The notes beneath the pieces are model-generated. The model was not told the origin of the DNA. It saw only the letters and a program-made list of their open reading frames with translations, and ran no database searches. 64,000 nucleotides of DNA from DATBVX01 sp963695985 (GTDB taxonomy: Bacteria; Pseudomonadota; Gammaproteobacteria; Steroidobacterales; Steroidobacteraceae): NCBI GenBank assembly GCA_963695985.1, contig CAVOIC010000012.1, positions 124,001 through 188,000 of the forward strand, in the 5' to 3' direction. Each line of letters opens with the position of its first letter. The stretch's first letter is position 1. Made by a program: the position numbers and the translations under genes. Below, piece after piece: positions 26,460 through 35,052 of this stretch.

Positions 26460-27571
26460 ATGTCGAGGTGCCGGAAGAGCACGGCAAATACCGCATCGGC
26501 GAAGATCACGAGGAAGATCGACTGCACCACGGCGACCGTGGTCAGGCGTCCGAGCTCACGCGACGATTGGCGCACCTGCATTCCGCGCAGCGTGCCTACG
26601 AACGCAATCAGCATGGCAAAGACCGGCGCCTTGATCACGCCGACCCAGAACGTGGTCGGTGCAATGGACTCCTGCACGCGTGTGAGATACTGCGCCGGCG
26701 TGATGTCGAACAGGTAATAGCAGAGCAGCCCGCCGCCGGTAAGGCCGACGCCATCGGCGATGACAGTGAGGAGCGGCAGGGCAATCACGAGTCCGAGCAG
26801 TCGCGGCACGACCAGCACTTCGACCGGACTGGTGCCGATGGCGTGTAGCGCATCGACTTCCTCGTTGAGCTTCATCACCCCTATCTCTGCGGCGAAAGCA
26901 CTCCCGGACCGGCCCGCCACGATGATGGCCGTGAGCAGCACGCCGAGCTCGCGCAGCACGCCGATCGTCACCAGGTCGATGACGAAGATTTCGGCGCCGA
27001 AGCGGCGCAGCTCCTGCGCGCCGAGATAAGCAATGATCGTGCTGATGAGGAACGCGATCAGCGAGACGATGGGAATCGCCTGCGTGCCGGTCTCCTGCAC
27101 GTGCCGCACCAGCGCCGGGAAGCGCAGCCGCCGCGGGTGCACAACAGCGGAGCCGACGACGCTGCAGATCTCGCCGAAGTAGGCGAGCCCGCTGCGGAAG
27201 GCGATGCCGCGCCGGATGGTCCAGCGCCCGAGCTGCCGCACCGGCGCGGCGAGATCCAGCGCTTCGTCATCGACCGGAGGTTTGGGAGGTTCCGTAAGCG
27301 TGCGCTCGATGAAGCGCACCTGCTCGGGCGTCGTGCCCAGCCATTCGACGTGGCGGCGCGATGCGCCGGTCCGCGCAACCCAGTCGTACAGCAGCCACGC
27401 TCCGGTCAGATCGAGCTCTTCGAGCCGTGCGGTGTCGACGCGCAGCGACTCGCTGGCGGCGGTGCCGAGAGTGGCGAGCTCCTGCCTGATGGCGACAGCA
27501 TTCTCGATCAGCCAGCGCCCCGTGACTGAAACGGTCAGTACGCCGTCCCGATGCTGCTGGCTGAGAAACAT
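26456..27571 (-). CDS. mlaE: Lipid transport permease MlaE fused to an N-terminal STAS domain
   Basis: 371 residues from the ATG at 27571. Residues 1 to about 90 form a STAS-like domain ('LRVDTARLEELDLTGAWLLY'), corresponding to the separate MlaB protein of E. coli. The rest is an MlaE permease with about five membrane helices and the signature 'GRSGSAFAAEIGVMKLNEEV' followed by 'DALHAIGTSPVEVLVVPRLL'. First gene of a five-gene overlapping operon: mlaE, mlaF, mlaD, PqiC-like lipoprotein, nuclease. No separate mlaB or mlaC is present. Confidence 0.92.
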   Translation of the reverse strand: MFLSQQHRDGVLTVSVTGRWLIENAVAIRQELATLGTAASESLRVDTARLEELDLTGAWLLYDWVARTGASRRHVEWLGTTPEQVRFIERTLTEPPKPPVDDEALDLAAPVRQLGRWTIRRGIAFRSGLAYFGEICSVVGSAVVHPRRLRFPALVRHVQETGTQAIPIVSLIAFLISTIIAYLGAQELRRFGAEIFVIDLVTIGVLRELGVLLTAIIVAGRSGSAFAAEIGVMKLNEEVDALHAIGTSPVEVLVVPRLLGLVIALPLLTVIADGVGLTGGGLLCYYLFDITPAQYLTRVQESIAPTTFWVGVIKAPVFAMLIAFVGTLRGMQVRQSSRELGRLTTVAVVQSIFLVIFADAVFAVLFRHLDI

Positions 27572-27657
27572 CGGCGGCGATGCTAGCAGGAGGGCCGGTT
27601 GCCATCGAGCCCATGGCCCATTACTTTGCGGCGCGATAGCGGCGCATTCTTCACCCG

Positions 27658-29634
27658 ATGACACACAGTCCACTGGCACAGATCCTGGCGCTCCTTGCTG
27701 CAGCAGTGCTGGTCGTCTATGCCGTGCGCCGGCTCAAGCTCTCGCCCATCCTCGGCTATCTCGCAGTCGGCATGCTCCTCGGACCGCATGCGCTCGGACT
27801 CGCGACCGACAACACGGCCACCGGAGTGCTGGCCGAGATCGGTGTCGTGTTCCTGGTGTTCACGCTCGGCCTGGAATTCTCGCTCCCGCGCCTGGTCGCG
27901 ATGCGCTGGGAGGTGCTCGGCCTGGGTGGTGGCCAGATCCTGATCACTGCTGGACTGGGCGCCCTCATCGCCTGGCGCATCGGCGTCGCGCTGCCGGTGG
28001 CCATCGTCCTGGGTGGCGCGGTCGCGATGTCCTCCACGGCGATCATCGTGCGCCAGCTCACCGAGCAGGCCGAGGTCAATCGCACTCATGGGCGGCTGGC
28101 GGTCGCGATCCTGCTGTCCCAGGACATCGCCTTCGTACCCTTCCTCGCCCTCACCTCAGCGGGCGTCGCGCACGGCGGCGTGGCCGATAGCGGCCAGTTC
28201 CTGCTCGCGGTATTCGAGGGCGGTGTCGCGCTGCTGATCGTGCTGGCCGCCGGGCGCTGGCTGTTGCGACCGCTGTTCCATGAAATCGCCCACGCGCGCT
28301 CGCCGGAGCTCTTTGTCCTCGCGGTACTGCTGGTAGTGCTCGGCTCGGCGTGGACGACCCAGATCGTCGGCCTGTCGCTGGCTCTTGGCGCCTTTCTGGC
28401 CGGCGTGATGCTGGCTGAGACCGAGTTCCGTCACCAGATCGAGGCCGTGATCCGGCCGTTTCGCGACGTGCTGCTGGGATTGTTTTTCATCACGATCGGC
28501 ATGCTGTTCGATACTGGCCTTCTCGCCCGCCAGCTATTGTTAGTGACGGGTCTCGTCGTGGCACTCATCGTCGGCAAGACCGCGATCGTGACGCTGCTGG
28601 CCGATCGGTTCTCGGGGAGTGTCTTCAAGGCGTTGCGCACCGGGATCGTGGTCAGCATCGGCGGCGAATTCGGCTTCGCATTGCTCACGATCCTGCTGCG
28701 CGATCGACTCGTGGCGCCCGACATCGTGCAACCGCTCCTGGCGGCAATCGTACTCAGCATGGTGGCGAGCCCGCTCATCATCCGGCACAACAAGCAGATC
28801 GCGCGCTGGCTCCTGCGGGAGAGCGGACCCGCGCCGACCGCCCTGGCGCGTGAGCTCGCGAGCACCCACGCGGTCGCGCAGCGCGAACACGTGCTGCTGT
28901 GCGGGTTCGGGCGCGTCGGCCAGAACATCGCGCGAGTTCTCGAGCAGCTCGGCTTCGAATACATCGCGCTCGACAACGATCCCGCACGGGTGCGCGCGGC
29001 ACGAGAGGCCGGCGACGCCATTGTTTACGGAGATGCGGGCCAGGAAGAGGTGCTCAAGAACGTCGGGTTGGAACACGCCAGCGTCGTCGTGATCAGCTTC
29101 GCCGACTCGACGCTGGCGTTGCGCATCATCGCAGCGGTCCGCCAACAGCGGCCCGAGGTTCCGATCCTGGTGCGCACCCAGGACGATACCGGGCTGGCGG
29201 AGCTGCAGAGGGCGGGGGCATCGAGTGTCGTGCCCGAGACGTTCGAAGCGGCACTGATGCTGGTGTGGCACGTGCTGCTGCTGCTGCAGGTCCCGGTATC
29301 GCGCGTCATGAAAACCATCGGCGACATCCGCGGCAACCGCTATAACATGATGCGCAGTCTGTTCCGCCGCGATGACACGCAGCTGCCAGACGACAGCGAG
29401 GCGTTGCGCGAACAGCTCTACACGTTGGTGCTGCCGCCGGGCGCATGGGCTGTCGGTCGCTCCATCGAGCACGTGAAGGCGCGCGCCGAGATCACTGTAA
29501 CCGCGATCCGCCGCGAGGGCATCGTCGGCCGTGAGCCCTCGCCCGATACGCTGCTCAGAGAGGGCGACGTGCTGGTGCTGTACGGTACGCCCGAGGCGCT
29601 CGAGCACGGCGAAGCCGTGCTGTTGATGGGCTGA
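27658..29634 (+). CDS. CPA2 monovalent cation:proton antiporter with RCK domains (KefC/YbaL-like)
   Basis: 658 residues. The N-terminal 380 residues hold 11-12 membrane helices of the Na/H exchanger fold ('SPILGYLAVGMLLGPHALGL', 'AMSSTAIIVRQLTE'). An RCK-N domain follows ('HVLLCGFGRVGQNIARVLEQ', NAD-binding GxGxxG), then a C-terminal TrkA-C domain ('LREGDVLVLYGTPEALEHGE'). This is the K+/H+ efflux layout of KefB/KefC/YbaL. No ancillary kefF/kefG gene is adjacent. Divergent from the mla operon. Confidence 0.9.
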   Translation: MTHSPLAQILALLAAAVLVVYAVRRLKLSPILGYLAVGMLLGPHALGLATDNTATGVLAEIGVVFLVFTLGLEFSLPRLVAMRWEVLGLGGGQILITAGLGALIAWRIGVALPVAIVLGGAVAMSSTAIIVRQLTEQAEVNRTHGRLAVAILLSQDIAFVPFLALTSAGVAHGGVADSGQFLLAVFEGGVALLIVLAAGRWLLRPLFHEIAHARSPELFVLAVLLVVLGSAWTTQIVGLSLALGAFLAGVMLAETEFRHQIEAVIRPFRDVLLGLFFITIGMLFDTGLLARQLLLVTGLVVALIVGKTAIVTLLADRFSGSVFKALRTGIVVSIGGEFGFALLTILLRDRLVAPDIVQPLLAAIVLSMVASPLIIRHNKQIARWLLRESGPAPTALARELASTHAVAQREHVLLCGFGRVGQNIARVLEQLGFEYIALDNDPARVRAAREAGDAIVYGDAGQEEVLKNVGLEHASVVVISFADSTLALRIIAAVRQQRPEVPILVRTQDDTGLAELQRAGASSVVPETFEAALMLVWHVLLLLQVPVSRVMKTIGDIRGNRYNMMRSLFRRDDTQLPDDSEALREQLYTLVLPPGAWAVGRSIEHVKARAEITVTAIRREGIVGREPSPDTLLREGDVLVLYGTPEALEHGEAVLLMG

Positions 29635-29993
29635 AACGCAGGGATATGTCAAAAGGGAGCACCTCAACGAATTACCCTGTCGTTACAGTAACTTACGTAC
29701 TCCTCCTTTACTCTCCCCAAGCGCCTGCCGCATAGTCCTACCGCTGATCAGGGCAAACCCACCGAAAGGTGGGGACGCAAAGCCACCGGTCTAAAGGACT
29801 CGCGGTCCTACGATAGCGGGGTTGCCAGCGGGCGGCGGCTCTCACATCTCTTCCGCAGCCCGATCTGACTCCCTCCTTCGTCATCGCTCCGGCGCAGCCT
29901 GAATTACTGCGCACGAGACTGCCCGGGGCCACGTGTGCTTTGCCGCCCGGTCACAACCGACCGATCGGCGGATGGCGAATCGACGGGAGGAAC
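29635..29993 (+). other. 359-base leader region carrying a riboswitch upstream of the FAD oxidase gene
   Basis: The gap holds the riboswitch at 29741-29831 and a 162-base stretch between it and the coding start. That stretch has a 6-bp hairpin (GCGCAG at 29892-29897, CTGCGC at 29907-29912) without a T-run, and a pyrimidine tract near 29868-29880 able to pair over about 5 bases with the GGAGG of the ribosome site. No intrinsic terminator is visible, so translational control looks more likely than attenuation (inference). I could not identify the promoter with confidence. Confidence 0.5.
29741..29831 (+). promoter_or_regulatory. Cyclic-di-GMP-I (GEMM) riboswitch
   Basis: The conserved GEMM-I core is present in order: GGGCAAACC, a stem capped by a GAAA tetraloop (CCACC-GAAA-GGTGG), GGACGCAAAGCC, CCGGTCTAAA, a second hairpin (AGGAC-TCGCG-GTCCT), and GATAGCGGGGTTGCC. 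The outer P1 helix pairs perfectly (CCGCTG at 29741-29746 with CAGCGG at 29826-29831). The tetraloop is the GNRA type that docks into P3 in the Vc2 structure. It should bind c-di-GMP and control the oxidase gene 162 bases downstream on the same strand. Confidence 0.93.
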
Positions 29994-31346
29994 ATGGCAG
30001 CCAGAGTCGCAGTCCTGCGCAATTGGGAAGGCACGGTGGTCACACGGCCGCGCGTGATCGTGCGCCCGAAGCGCGTCGAGGACATCCAGACCATTCTAGA
30101 GAACAGCAAGGCATTCCCATCCCCCGTGCGCGCCATCGGTGCCAACTATTCACAGACCCGCTGCGGCGTTGCGGACGGCGGCACGATCGTCGAGATGGCG
30201 GCGATGAACCGAATCCTCGAGATCACCGACCAGCACATACGCGTGCAGGCGGGTGCGGCGCTCCTCGACGTCGCCACCGCCCTAGAGGAACGAGGCCTGC
30301 AGCTGCCGGTGAACCCGGATCTTGGCAACTTGACGATGGGCGCAGCGGCGCTCGCACCCGCCAAGGATTCCTCGATGCCAGGCGAAGTCGGTCAGCTGTC
30401 CTCGGCTCTCAAGGAGGTGAAGCTGGCGCTCCCCAACGGCAAAGGTGTCACGATCAACGAGTCGCAGTCCGACCTGCTGAAGCTCATCCGCTCCAGTTAT
30501 GGGCTGGCCGGCATCGCGCATGAGCTGACGTTTCGCGTGGTACCGCTGCGCGCCGTGCGGCTCGACTACGAGAGCTTCACGCTCGAAGCCTTCACGCGCG
30601 AGTTTGCCGCGCTCGCCGAAATGCCCGTCGGGCTCAAGTTCTACCTCATGCCCTTCCGCGATCGCGTGACAGTGGAATTTCGCAGCTACGACGAGGAGCC
30701 GCCGACTTCGCGCTCGGGCATCTGGTCCATCCGCAAATCGGTGATGACCAACGTGCTTCCCGCTTTCGGCTCCACGGTGAGCAACGCGGTGTCCTTCGCG
30801 CCGATGCGCTACTTCCTCATCGAACACTTCAACTCGGTTATGCGCTCGACTCTGGACCGCGCCGCGCGCAACGTTACCGTGTATCCGATCGAGTGGGTGC
30901 GCAGGCTCCCCCGCGACGCCGGGCGCACGCGCTTCACCTACAGCACCTGGGCTTTCGCGCAGGAAAGGTACCCGGAGCTCATCGCCGACTATTTCCAGTT
31001 TTGCCGGGACTACTACAAGCGCCAGCGTTACCGCGCCAACCTGCTGCATCTGGGCCATAGACTGCATCGCGATCCCGGCTCCCTGCTCAGCCCGAGCTTC
31101 GCGACGCCGGTGATCACCCTCGATCCGTCCTCGACTGGTGACGAGGGGTGGGAGGACTTCGTGATCGAGTTCAACGAGTTCTGCTCGCAGCGACAGGGCA
31201 CACCACTTCTGAATCAGACCCGCTCGCTGACCCGTGAGCAGGCGGGCCAGGCATTCGGAGCGCGCTGGAAACTCTTCAACGGATTCCGTAAGCGCCTCGA
31301 TCCCGACGACCGCATGCTCAACGTGTACTTCGCTCAGCTTCTGTAG
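29994..31346 (+). CDS. FAD-linked oxidoreductase (PCMH/VAO-type), riboswitch-controlled
   Basis: 450 residues from the ATG at 29994, which follows an excellent ribosome site (GGGAGG, 4 bases before). The N-terminal half has the PCMH-type FAD-binding pattern: 'PRVIVRPKRVEDIQTIL', 'PVRAIGANYSQTRCGVADGG', 'VQAGAALLDVATALEERGLQ' and 'LGNLTMGAAALAPAKD'. Where sugar and lactone oxidases usually have GHS with a His carrying covalent FAD, this protein has NYS, so FAD is probably not His-linked. No signal peptide. The C-terminal half resembles sugar-1,4-lactone oxidase relatives only loosely; the substrate is unknown. Confidence 0.8.
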   Translation: MAARVAVLRNWEGTVVTRPRVIVRPKRVEDIQTILENSKAFPSPVRAIGANYSQTRCGVADGGTIVEMAAMNRILEITDQHIRVQAGAALLDVATALEERGLQLPVNPDLGNLTMGAAALAPAKDSSMPGEVGQLSSALKEVKLALPNGKGVTINESQSDLLKLIRSSYGLAGIAHELTFRVVPLRAVRLDYESFTLEAFTREFAALAEMPVGLKFYLMPFRDRVTVEFRSYDEEPPTSRSGIWSIRKSVMTNVLPAFGSTVSNAVSFAPMRYFLIEHFNSVMRSTLDRAARNVTVYPIEWVRRLPRDAGRTRFTYSTWAFAQERYPELIADYFQFCRDYYKRQRYRANLLHLGHRLHRDPGSLLSPSFATPVITLDPSSTGDEGWEDFVIEFNEFCSQRQGTPLLNQTRSLTREQAGQAFGARWKLFNGFRKRLDPDDRMLNVYFAQLL

Positions 31347-31445
31347 CGAAGTTCACACCAGCCAGCGCCCGACTGGCAGCAGAACTCCAGCGCGCCGGCG
31401 TTACGCCAGGGCGTCATCGGCCATCGTGTGTGGCACGCGCACGGC

Positions 31446-31928
31446 TCACGCGCTGGCCTGCAGGTGTGCCTCGAGGAACCACAGGTACTTGTCGGCATCG
31501 CGCGAAATGCCGGTGAAGAGGTCCGAAGTATCGGCATCGCCGAGCTTGCCCGACTCGTCGATGGCCTTGCGCACCTTGCGGCCGAAAGCCGCCAGCGCGC
31601 TGGCGAGTGCATCGACGTGGGCCCTGCCGTCGACAATGTCGGCTGGATAGGGATCGAGAGAGGTACGCCGGGCAACGGTTGCCAGTGCGCCCTCGGCCGT
31701 TCCGCCGAGCGCCGTGACGCGTTCGGCCAGCGTATCGATGTGCTCCTCGATGTTCTCTGCGATGTCATCGAAGAGCTCGTGCAGAGCGATGAAGCTCGGA
31801 CCCTTCACGTTCCAGTGCGCCTGCTTCGCCTGGGTCTGCAGGTCGATGGCATCGGCGAGCCGCGCATTGAGCAGGTCAGTGACCTTGCGGCGGGTTTTCT
31901 CGGACAGATCGATACGAGTCTTGTGCAT
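31446..31928 (-). CDS. dps: Dps ferritin-like DNA protection protein
   Basis: 160 residues from the ATG at 31928, preceded by AAGGAGT at a good distance. Dps dodecamers oxidise and store iron and coat DNA under stress. The ferroxidase motif is visible: 'AHWNVKGPSFIALHELFDDI' followed by 'EHIDTLAERV' (His, Asp and Glu of the inter-subunit site). Length is normal. Convergent with the FAD oxidase gene. Confidence 0.93.
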   Translation of the reverse strand: MHKTRIDLSEKTRRKVTDLLNARLADAIDLQTQAKQAHWNVKGPSFIALHELFDDIAENIEEHIDTLAERVTALGGTAEGALATVARRTSLDPYPADIVDGRAHVDALASALAAFGRKVRKAIDESGKLGDADTSDLFTGISRDADKYLWFLEAHLQASA

Positions 31929-31967
31929 GTAAACTCCTTGCAACCTGCTGCGGCGGATTTGGCGACT

Positions 31968-31996
31968 ATTCTCCACACCGCGGCGCCAGTTCCCAA
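31968..31996 (-). promoter_or_regulatory. Putative sigma-70 promoter of dps
   Basis: On the minus strand, TTGGGA (31996-31991) and GAGAAT (31973-31968), four of six matches each, are separated by 17 bases and lie 40 bases upstream of the dps start. The -10 lacks the first T. No clear OxyR or IHF site was recognised. Weak, position-based call. Confidence 0.3.
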
Positions 31997-32041
31997 TCGT
32001 TACTGTCGATCAGGACGATCGACACGGCAAATCCTGCGTAC

Positions 32042-33016
32042 TCAATATTGTCGACGTATTCCGAAGTAGAACGCGACATCCGGCGAGGCGCCGACACGCA
32101 CATCCTCGGTGACCCCGAATTCGAACCGCCAGCTGCTGCCGCCACGATAGTAGCCGCCGGCAGTCAGCAGGACCGCGGCACCAAGAAGATCGACGTTGCT
32201 GTCCTCGACGCAGCTGTCATGGGCGTCGAGCTGGAGGCCGAGTCCATAGCTGACGCCTCCGCGCCAGCTGAACGCGAGGGTGCCGAACGGAACGAGCGCG
32301 CTTGCATCCAGCGGCAATGGCTCAACTGAGCCCGGCCGCGTAACACCCAACGTCGCGTCCAGCTGCCAGCGAGTGGACAGCTGCCAGGCACTATTTATCC
32401 AGGCCGCTGCATCGACGGAACCGTTGCCGGTCAAAGCGCTGCGGTCGCCGGTGGGGAGCTCCACTCCCACCCAGAGGTTCACGGTGCCGCGAGCCGCCGC
32501 CATCAGCGTGTAGCCGATCTCCACCGATGAGTCCGCGAAGCCAGTGTGGCTGTTCGTGATGTCGAGCCCCGCGCCGTCCGCGCGGTGATACGCGAACTCG
32601 AGTTCGTCCTCGGGCCGCGCGGGCCGATCGCCCCGCTGCAGACCGAGAAACCGATGCCAGTCATCGATGAACGAGTCCAGCTGCCCGCCCCCGTAGTGCA
32701 CGAGCGGTACCGAGAGCTGCACTTGCCAGCGCTTGGGTAGTCGCCAGTTTCCGTTCCAGCGCAGCTCCGTACTCTGGCCATCCACCAGCAGCTCCTCGCC
32801 GTTGCGGGACTCGATGTTGGTGGTATTGCTCACGGTCAGCGTGAAATCCTGCGTCCAGGACCGGTCAGGCGTCATTGCCGGCCGACTCACCGGCAGGTAG
32901 ACACCTCGAAGTAACGGGTTCTGGTCGCGAACCAGGAACGGGTCGGCGAACGTAGTCTGCGCGGCCACGCACAGTACGAATGAAGCGAGGACTCGGCCGC
33001 GGCAGCGGCGGCCCAC
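32042..33016 (-). CDS. DUF3187 family exported protein
   Basis: 324 residues from a GTG. A signal peptide (about 1-24, ending TFA before DPFLVRDQNPL) leads to a mature part rich in alternating beta-strand patterns and ending in 'VAFYFGIRRQY', with a terminal aromatic residue as in outer-membrane beta-barrels. This matches DUF3187, a family of unknown function. The GTG shares its first G with the TAG of the RND remnant upstream (TAGTG at 33018-33014), so it was probably once translated by coupling to an efflux gene. Confidence 0.8.
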   Translation of the reverse strand: MGRRCRGRVLASFVLCVAAQTTFADPFLVRDQNPLLRGVYLPVSRPAMTPDRSWTQDFTLTVSNTTNIESRNGEELLVDGQSTELRWNGNWRLPKRWQVQLSVPLVHYGGGQLDSFIDDWHRFLGLQRGDRPARPEDELEFAYHRADGAGLDITNSHTGFADSSVEIGYTLMAAARGTVNLWVGVELPTGDRSALTGNGSVDAAAWINSAWQLSTRWQLDATLGVTRPGSVEPLPLDASALVPFGTLAFSWRGGVSYGLGLQLDAHDSCVEDSNVDLLGAAVLLTAGGYYRGGSSWRFEFGVTEDVRVGASPDVAFYFGIRRQY

Positions 33017-33155
33017 TATGTGATCACCGGGGCCGCGGCGTCGGGCTCACGCACTCGAAACCAGGCCGCATACAGAGCCGGAAGGAATATCAGCGTGAGC
33101 GCGGTGGCGACCAGCAGGCCTCCCATCATTGCGAACACCATTGGCCCCAGAACAT
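33016..33155 (-). pseudogene. Remnant of an RND efflux permease (C-terminal end only)
   Basis: On the minus strand, 41 codons from 33141 to the TAG at 33018-33016 encode 'MVFAMMGGLLVATALTLIFL' followed by 'PALYAAWFRVRE'. This is the last membrane helix and C-terminus of AcrB/CzcA-type RND transporters, whose full proteins exceed 1,000 residues. Just upstream, 'MFWG' in a neighbouring frame would continue the match if one base were restored. Beyond about 33155 no RND similarity is seen. From there to the ABC permease stop at 33296 I recognise nothing. Confidence 0.7.
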
Positions 33156-33295
33156 CTGGCCCGCGGGCGCCTGGTGCCACAGTTTACTGGCCCGGAAAAA
33201 AGGCAGCCAAGCTTTCGCCTGGCTGAGATGAATGCAGGTCCCAGGGGATTTGGTCAGACCTGCGGTGATCGGTTGGTCGGGTCGGTTGCTGCGCT

Positions 33296-34198
33296 TCAGG
33301 TTTCGCTGCGCCGCCGCCGCAGCAGGATCGCACCCCAGACCATCACGACCGCGGCAGCCAGTCCCAGCCATAGCCCGGGACTGGAGAAGAAGCTCGCGGG
33401 ATCGAGCGTATCGCTCAGTCGCGAAGTCATGGGGATGCGCTCGCCATCGAAGGTCATCGCGTGCTCGGCGGCGGCACTGCGGTCGATGGCGAGACTGAAC
33501 CAGCCGATGAACCGGTCGCGCAGCAGATGAGCAACGTAGCTAGTATCAAAGAGCACTTTTTCCAGGAACATCAACGCCAGAGGAGGCAGTACCGCCCACA
33601 GGATCACGGCGCGACGTGCCCACGCGGATATGAGCAGGAACCAGGCCAGGATCGGCAGGTACCACAACATCATCACGACCAGGGCGTACAGCAGCAATGC
33701 GTGCGCACTGAACCAGGCGCGCGGAATCCACACGACCTTCCACACGTGCTCGACGGAGTCACTCAGTCGCACGCTCTCGATCACCCCGAACAGCAGGTTG
33801 GTCGCGAGGACTGCAACGAAAGTCAACAGCGGGATCACCAGTGCGGCGACGACCAGCTTGGAAATGACGGTCTCCCGGTCCGAGACCGGCAGCGACTTCC
33901 AGAACAGGACGCTGCGGTCCTTGCGATCGGCATACAGGCTGTCGAGCAGGTAGAAGATGATGACGAACCCCATGCAGATGAGGTACGGAATCGCGAGCGC
34001 GCTCAGGATCCCGGTGACGATGCCGTAGTGCTTGCTGGCGAACTCGGGGCTCTCGAGCAGGTTGAGCGAGGTGTGGCCGAACTCGATGTGGCCGAACATC
34101 GCGCCGATCAGCAGGATCGCCGCGACGACGGCCGGCGCGATGAAGAACGAGCGGTGCTCCCAGAACTCGCGGCGTACCAGCAGCGGGAGGTGACTCAT
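33296..34198 (-). CDS. ABC-2 type transporter permease
   Basis: 300 residues with about six membrane helices ('FFIAPAVVAAILLIGAMFGH', 'LSALAIPYLICMGFVIIFYL', 'LVIPLLTFVAVLATNLLFGV', and a final helix before an Arg-rich end, 'RRRRSET'). The pattern fits an ABC-2 export permease. It overlaps the ATPase gene by four bases (34195-34198) and so forms its membrane partner. Substrate unknown. Confidence 0.85.
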   Translation of the reverse strand: MSHLPLLVRREFWEHRSFFIAPAVVAAILLIGAMFGHIEFGHTSLNLLESPEFASKHYGIVTGILSALAIPYLICMGFVIIFYLLDSLYADRKDRSVLFWKSLPVSDRETVISKLVVAALVIPLLTFVAVLATNLLFGVIESVRLSDSVEHVWKVVWIPRAWFSAHALLLYALVVMMLWYLPILAWFLLISAWARRAVILWAVLPPLALMFLEKVLFDTSYVAHLLRDRFIGWFSLAIDRSAAAEHAMTFDGERIPMTSRLSDTLDPASFFSSPGLWLGLAAAVVMVWGAILLRRRRSET

Positions 34199-35052
34199 GC
34201 GGCGGCTCCCTTGATCTTGGCGACGAACAGGTCGGCCACGCTCGGCGTCCGGGCGTCGCCTAGCTTGCGTAGCCCATCGGCGGAGCTGTCCTGGAAAAAC
34301 ATCACCGTGCGCCCGAAGACCTCGCGCTCGTAGAACGGTTTGAATTCACGCGCCGCGGCCACGTGGTCCGGGTTAACTGTGAGTTGCACGTACTGCTCCG
34401 CGACGGCCTCCATGCTGCTGTCGAGCACGATGCGGCCGCGGTCGATGAACAGCACGTCGGTCAAGAGGTTCTCGACCTCCTCGACCTGGTGCGTGGTGAT
34501 GATGATGGTGCGTTCGTGATCGAAATAATCAGACAGCAGGCTCTCGTAAAACTGTTTGCGGTACAGGATATCGAGACCAATGGTCGGCTCATCGAGCACC
34601 AGCAGCTTCGCATCAATGGCCATGACGAGCGCCAGGTGCAGCTGCGTAATCATGCCCTTGGACAACTCGCGCACGCGGCTGGTGCGCTTGATGGTAGTAC
34701 GGCCCAGGAATTGCTCGGCCAGCTCCGGCCGGAAGCGTGGATGCACGCCGGCCACGAAATCCACGGCCTGCTGCACTCGCAGCCAGCCCGGAAGCACCGC
34801 CACGTCGGCGATGAAGCAAACTTCCTGCATCAGCCGATCGCGTTGCGTATACGGATTCAAATCGAGCACCTTGAGCTCACCCTCATAGTTGGTGAGACCG
34901 AGGATCGCGCGCAGTGCTGTGGTCTTGCCGGCGCCATTCGGGCCGATCAGGCCCACGATGCGCCCGGCAGCAGCGCTGAAGCTCACGTTGTCGAGCGCGC
35001 GAAACTTGCCGTAGGACTTGCTGAGTCCGCGCGCCTCAATCACTGCGCCCAT
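34195..35052 (-). CDS. ABC transporter ATP-binding protein (YtrB-like)
   Basis: 285 residues. Walker A 'GLIGPNGAGKTTALRAILGL', signature 'ELSKGMITQLHLALVMA' (LSKGM in place of LSGGQ, a common variant in this group), Walker B 'LLVLDEPTIGLDILYRK' and 'IITTHQVEEVENL'. A C-terminal extension of about 75 residues follows the ATPase core. It overlaps gntR upstream by 17 bases and the permease downstream by 4. The GntR-ATPase-permease order is that of YtrABC-like operons. Confidence 0.9.
   Translation of the reverse strand: MGAVIEARGLSKSYGKFRALDNVSFSAAAGRIVGLIGPNGAGKTTALRAILGLTNYEGELKVLDLNPYTQRDRLMQEVCFIADVAVLPGWLRVQQAVDFVAGVHPRFRPELAEQFLGRTTIKRTSRVRELSKGMITQLHLALVMAIDAKLLVLDEPTIGLDILYRKQFYESLLSDYFDHERTIIITTHQVEEVENLLTDVLFIDRGRIVLDSSMEAVAEQYVQLTVNPDHVAAAREFKPFYEREVFGRTVMFFQDSSADGLRKLGDARTPSVADLFVAKIKGAAA

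Noticed and set aside
29892..29912. Hairpin downstream of the riboswitch as its expression-platform terminator
   Set aside because: A 6-bp stem with a 9-base loop and no T-run does not fit a terminator.
33126..33371. 81-codon minus-strand frame across the gap after the ABC permease
   Set aside because: It has no family similarity and overlaps the end of the permease gene. Only its last few residues (MFWG) may relate to the RND remnant in another frame.
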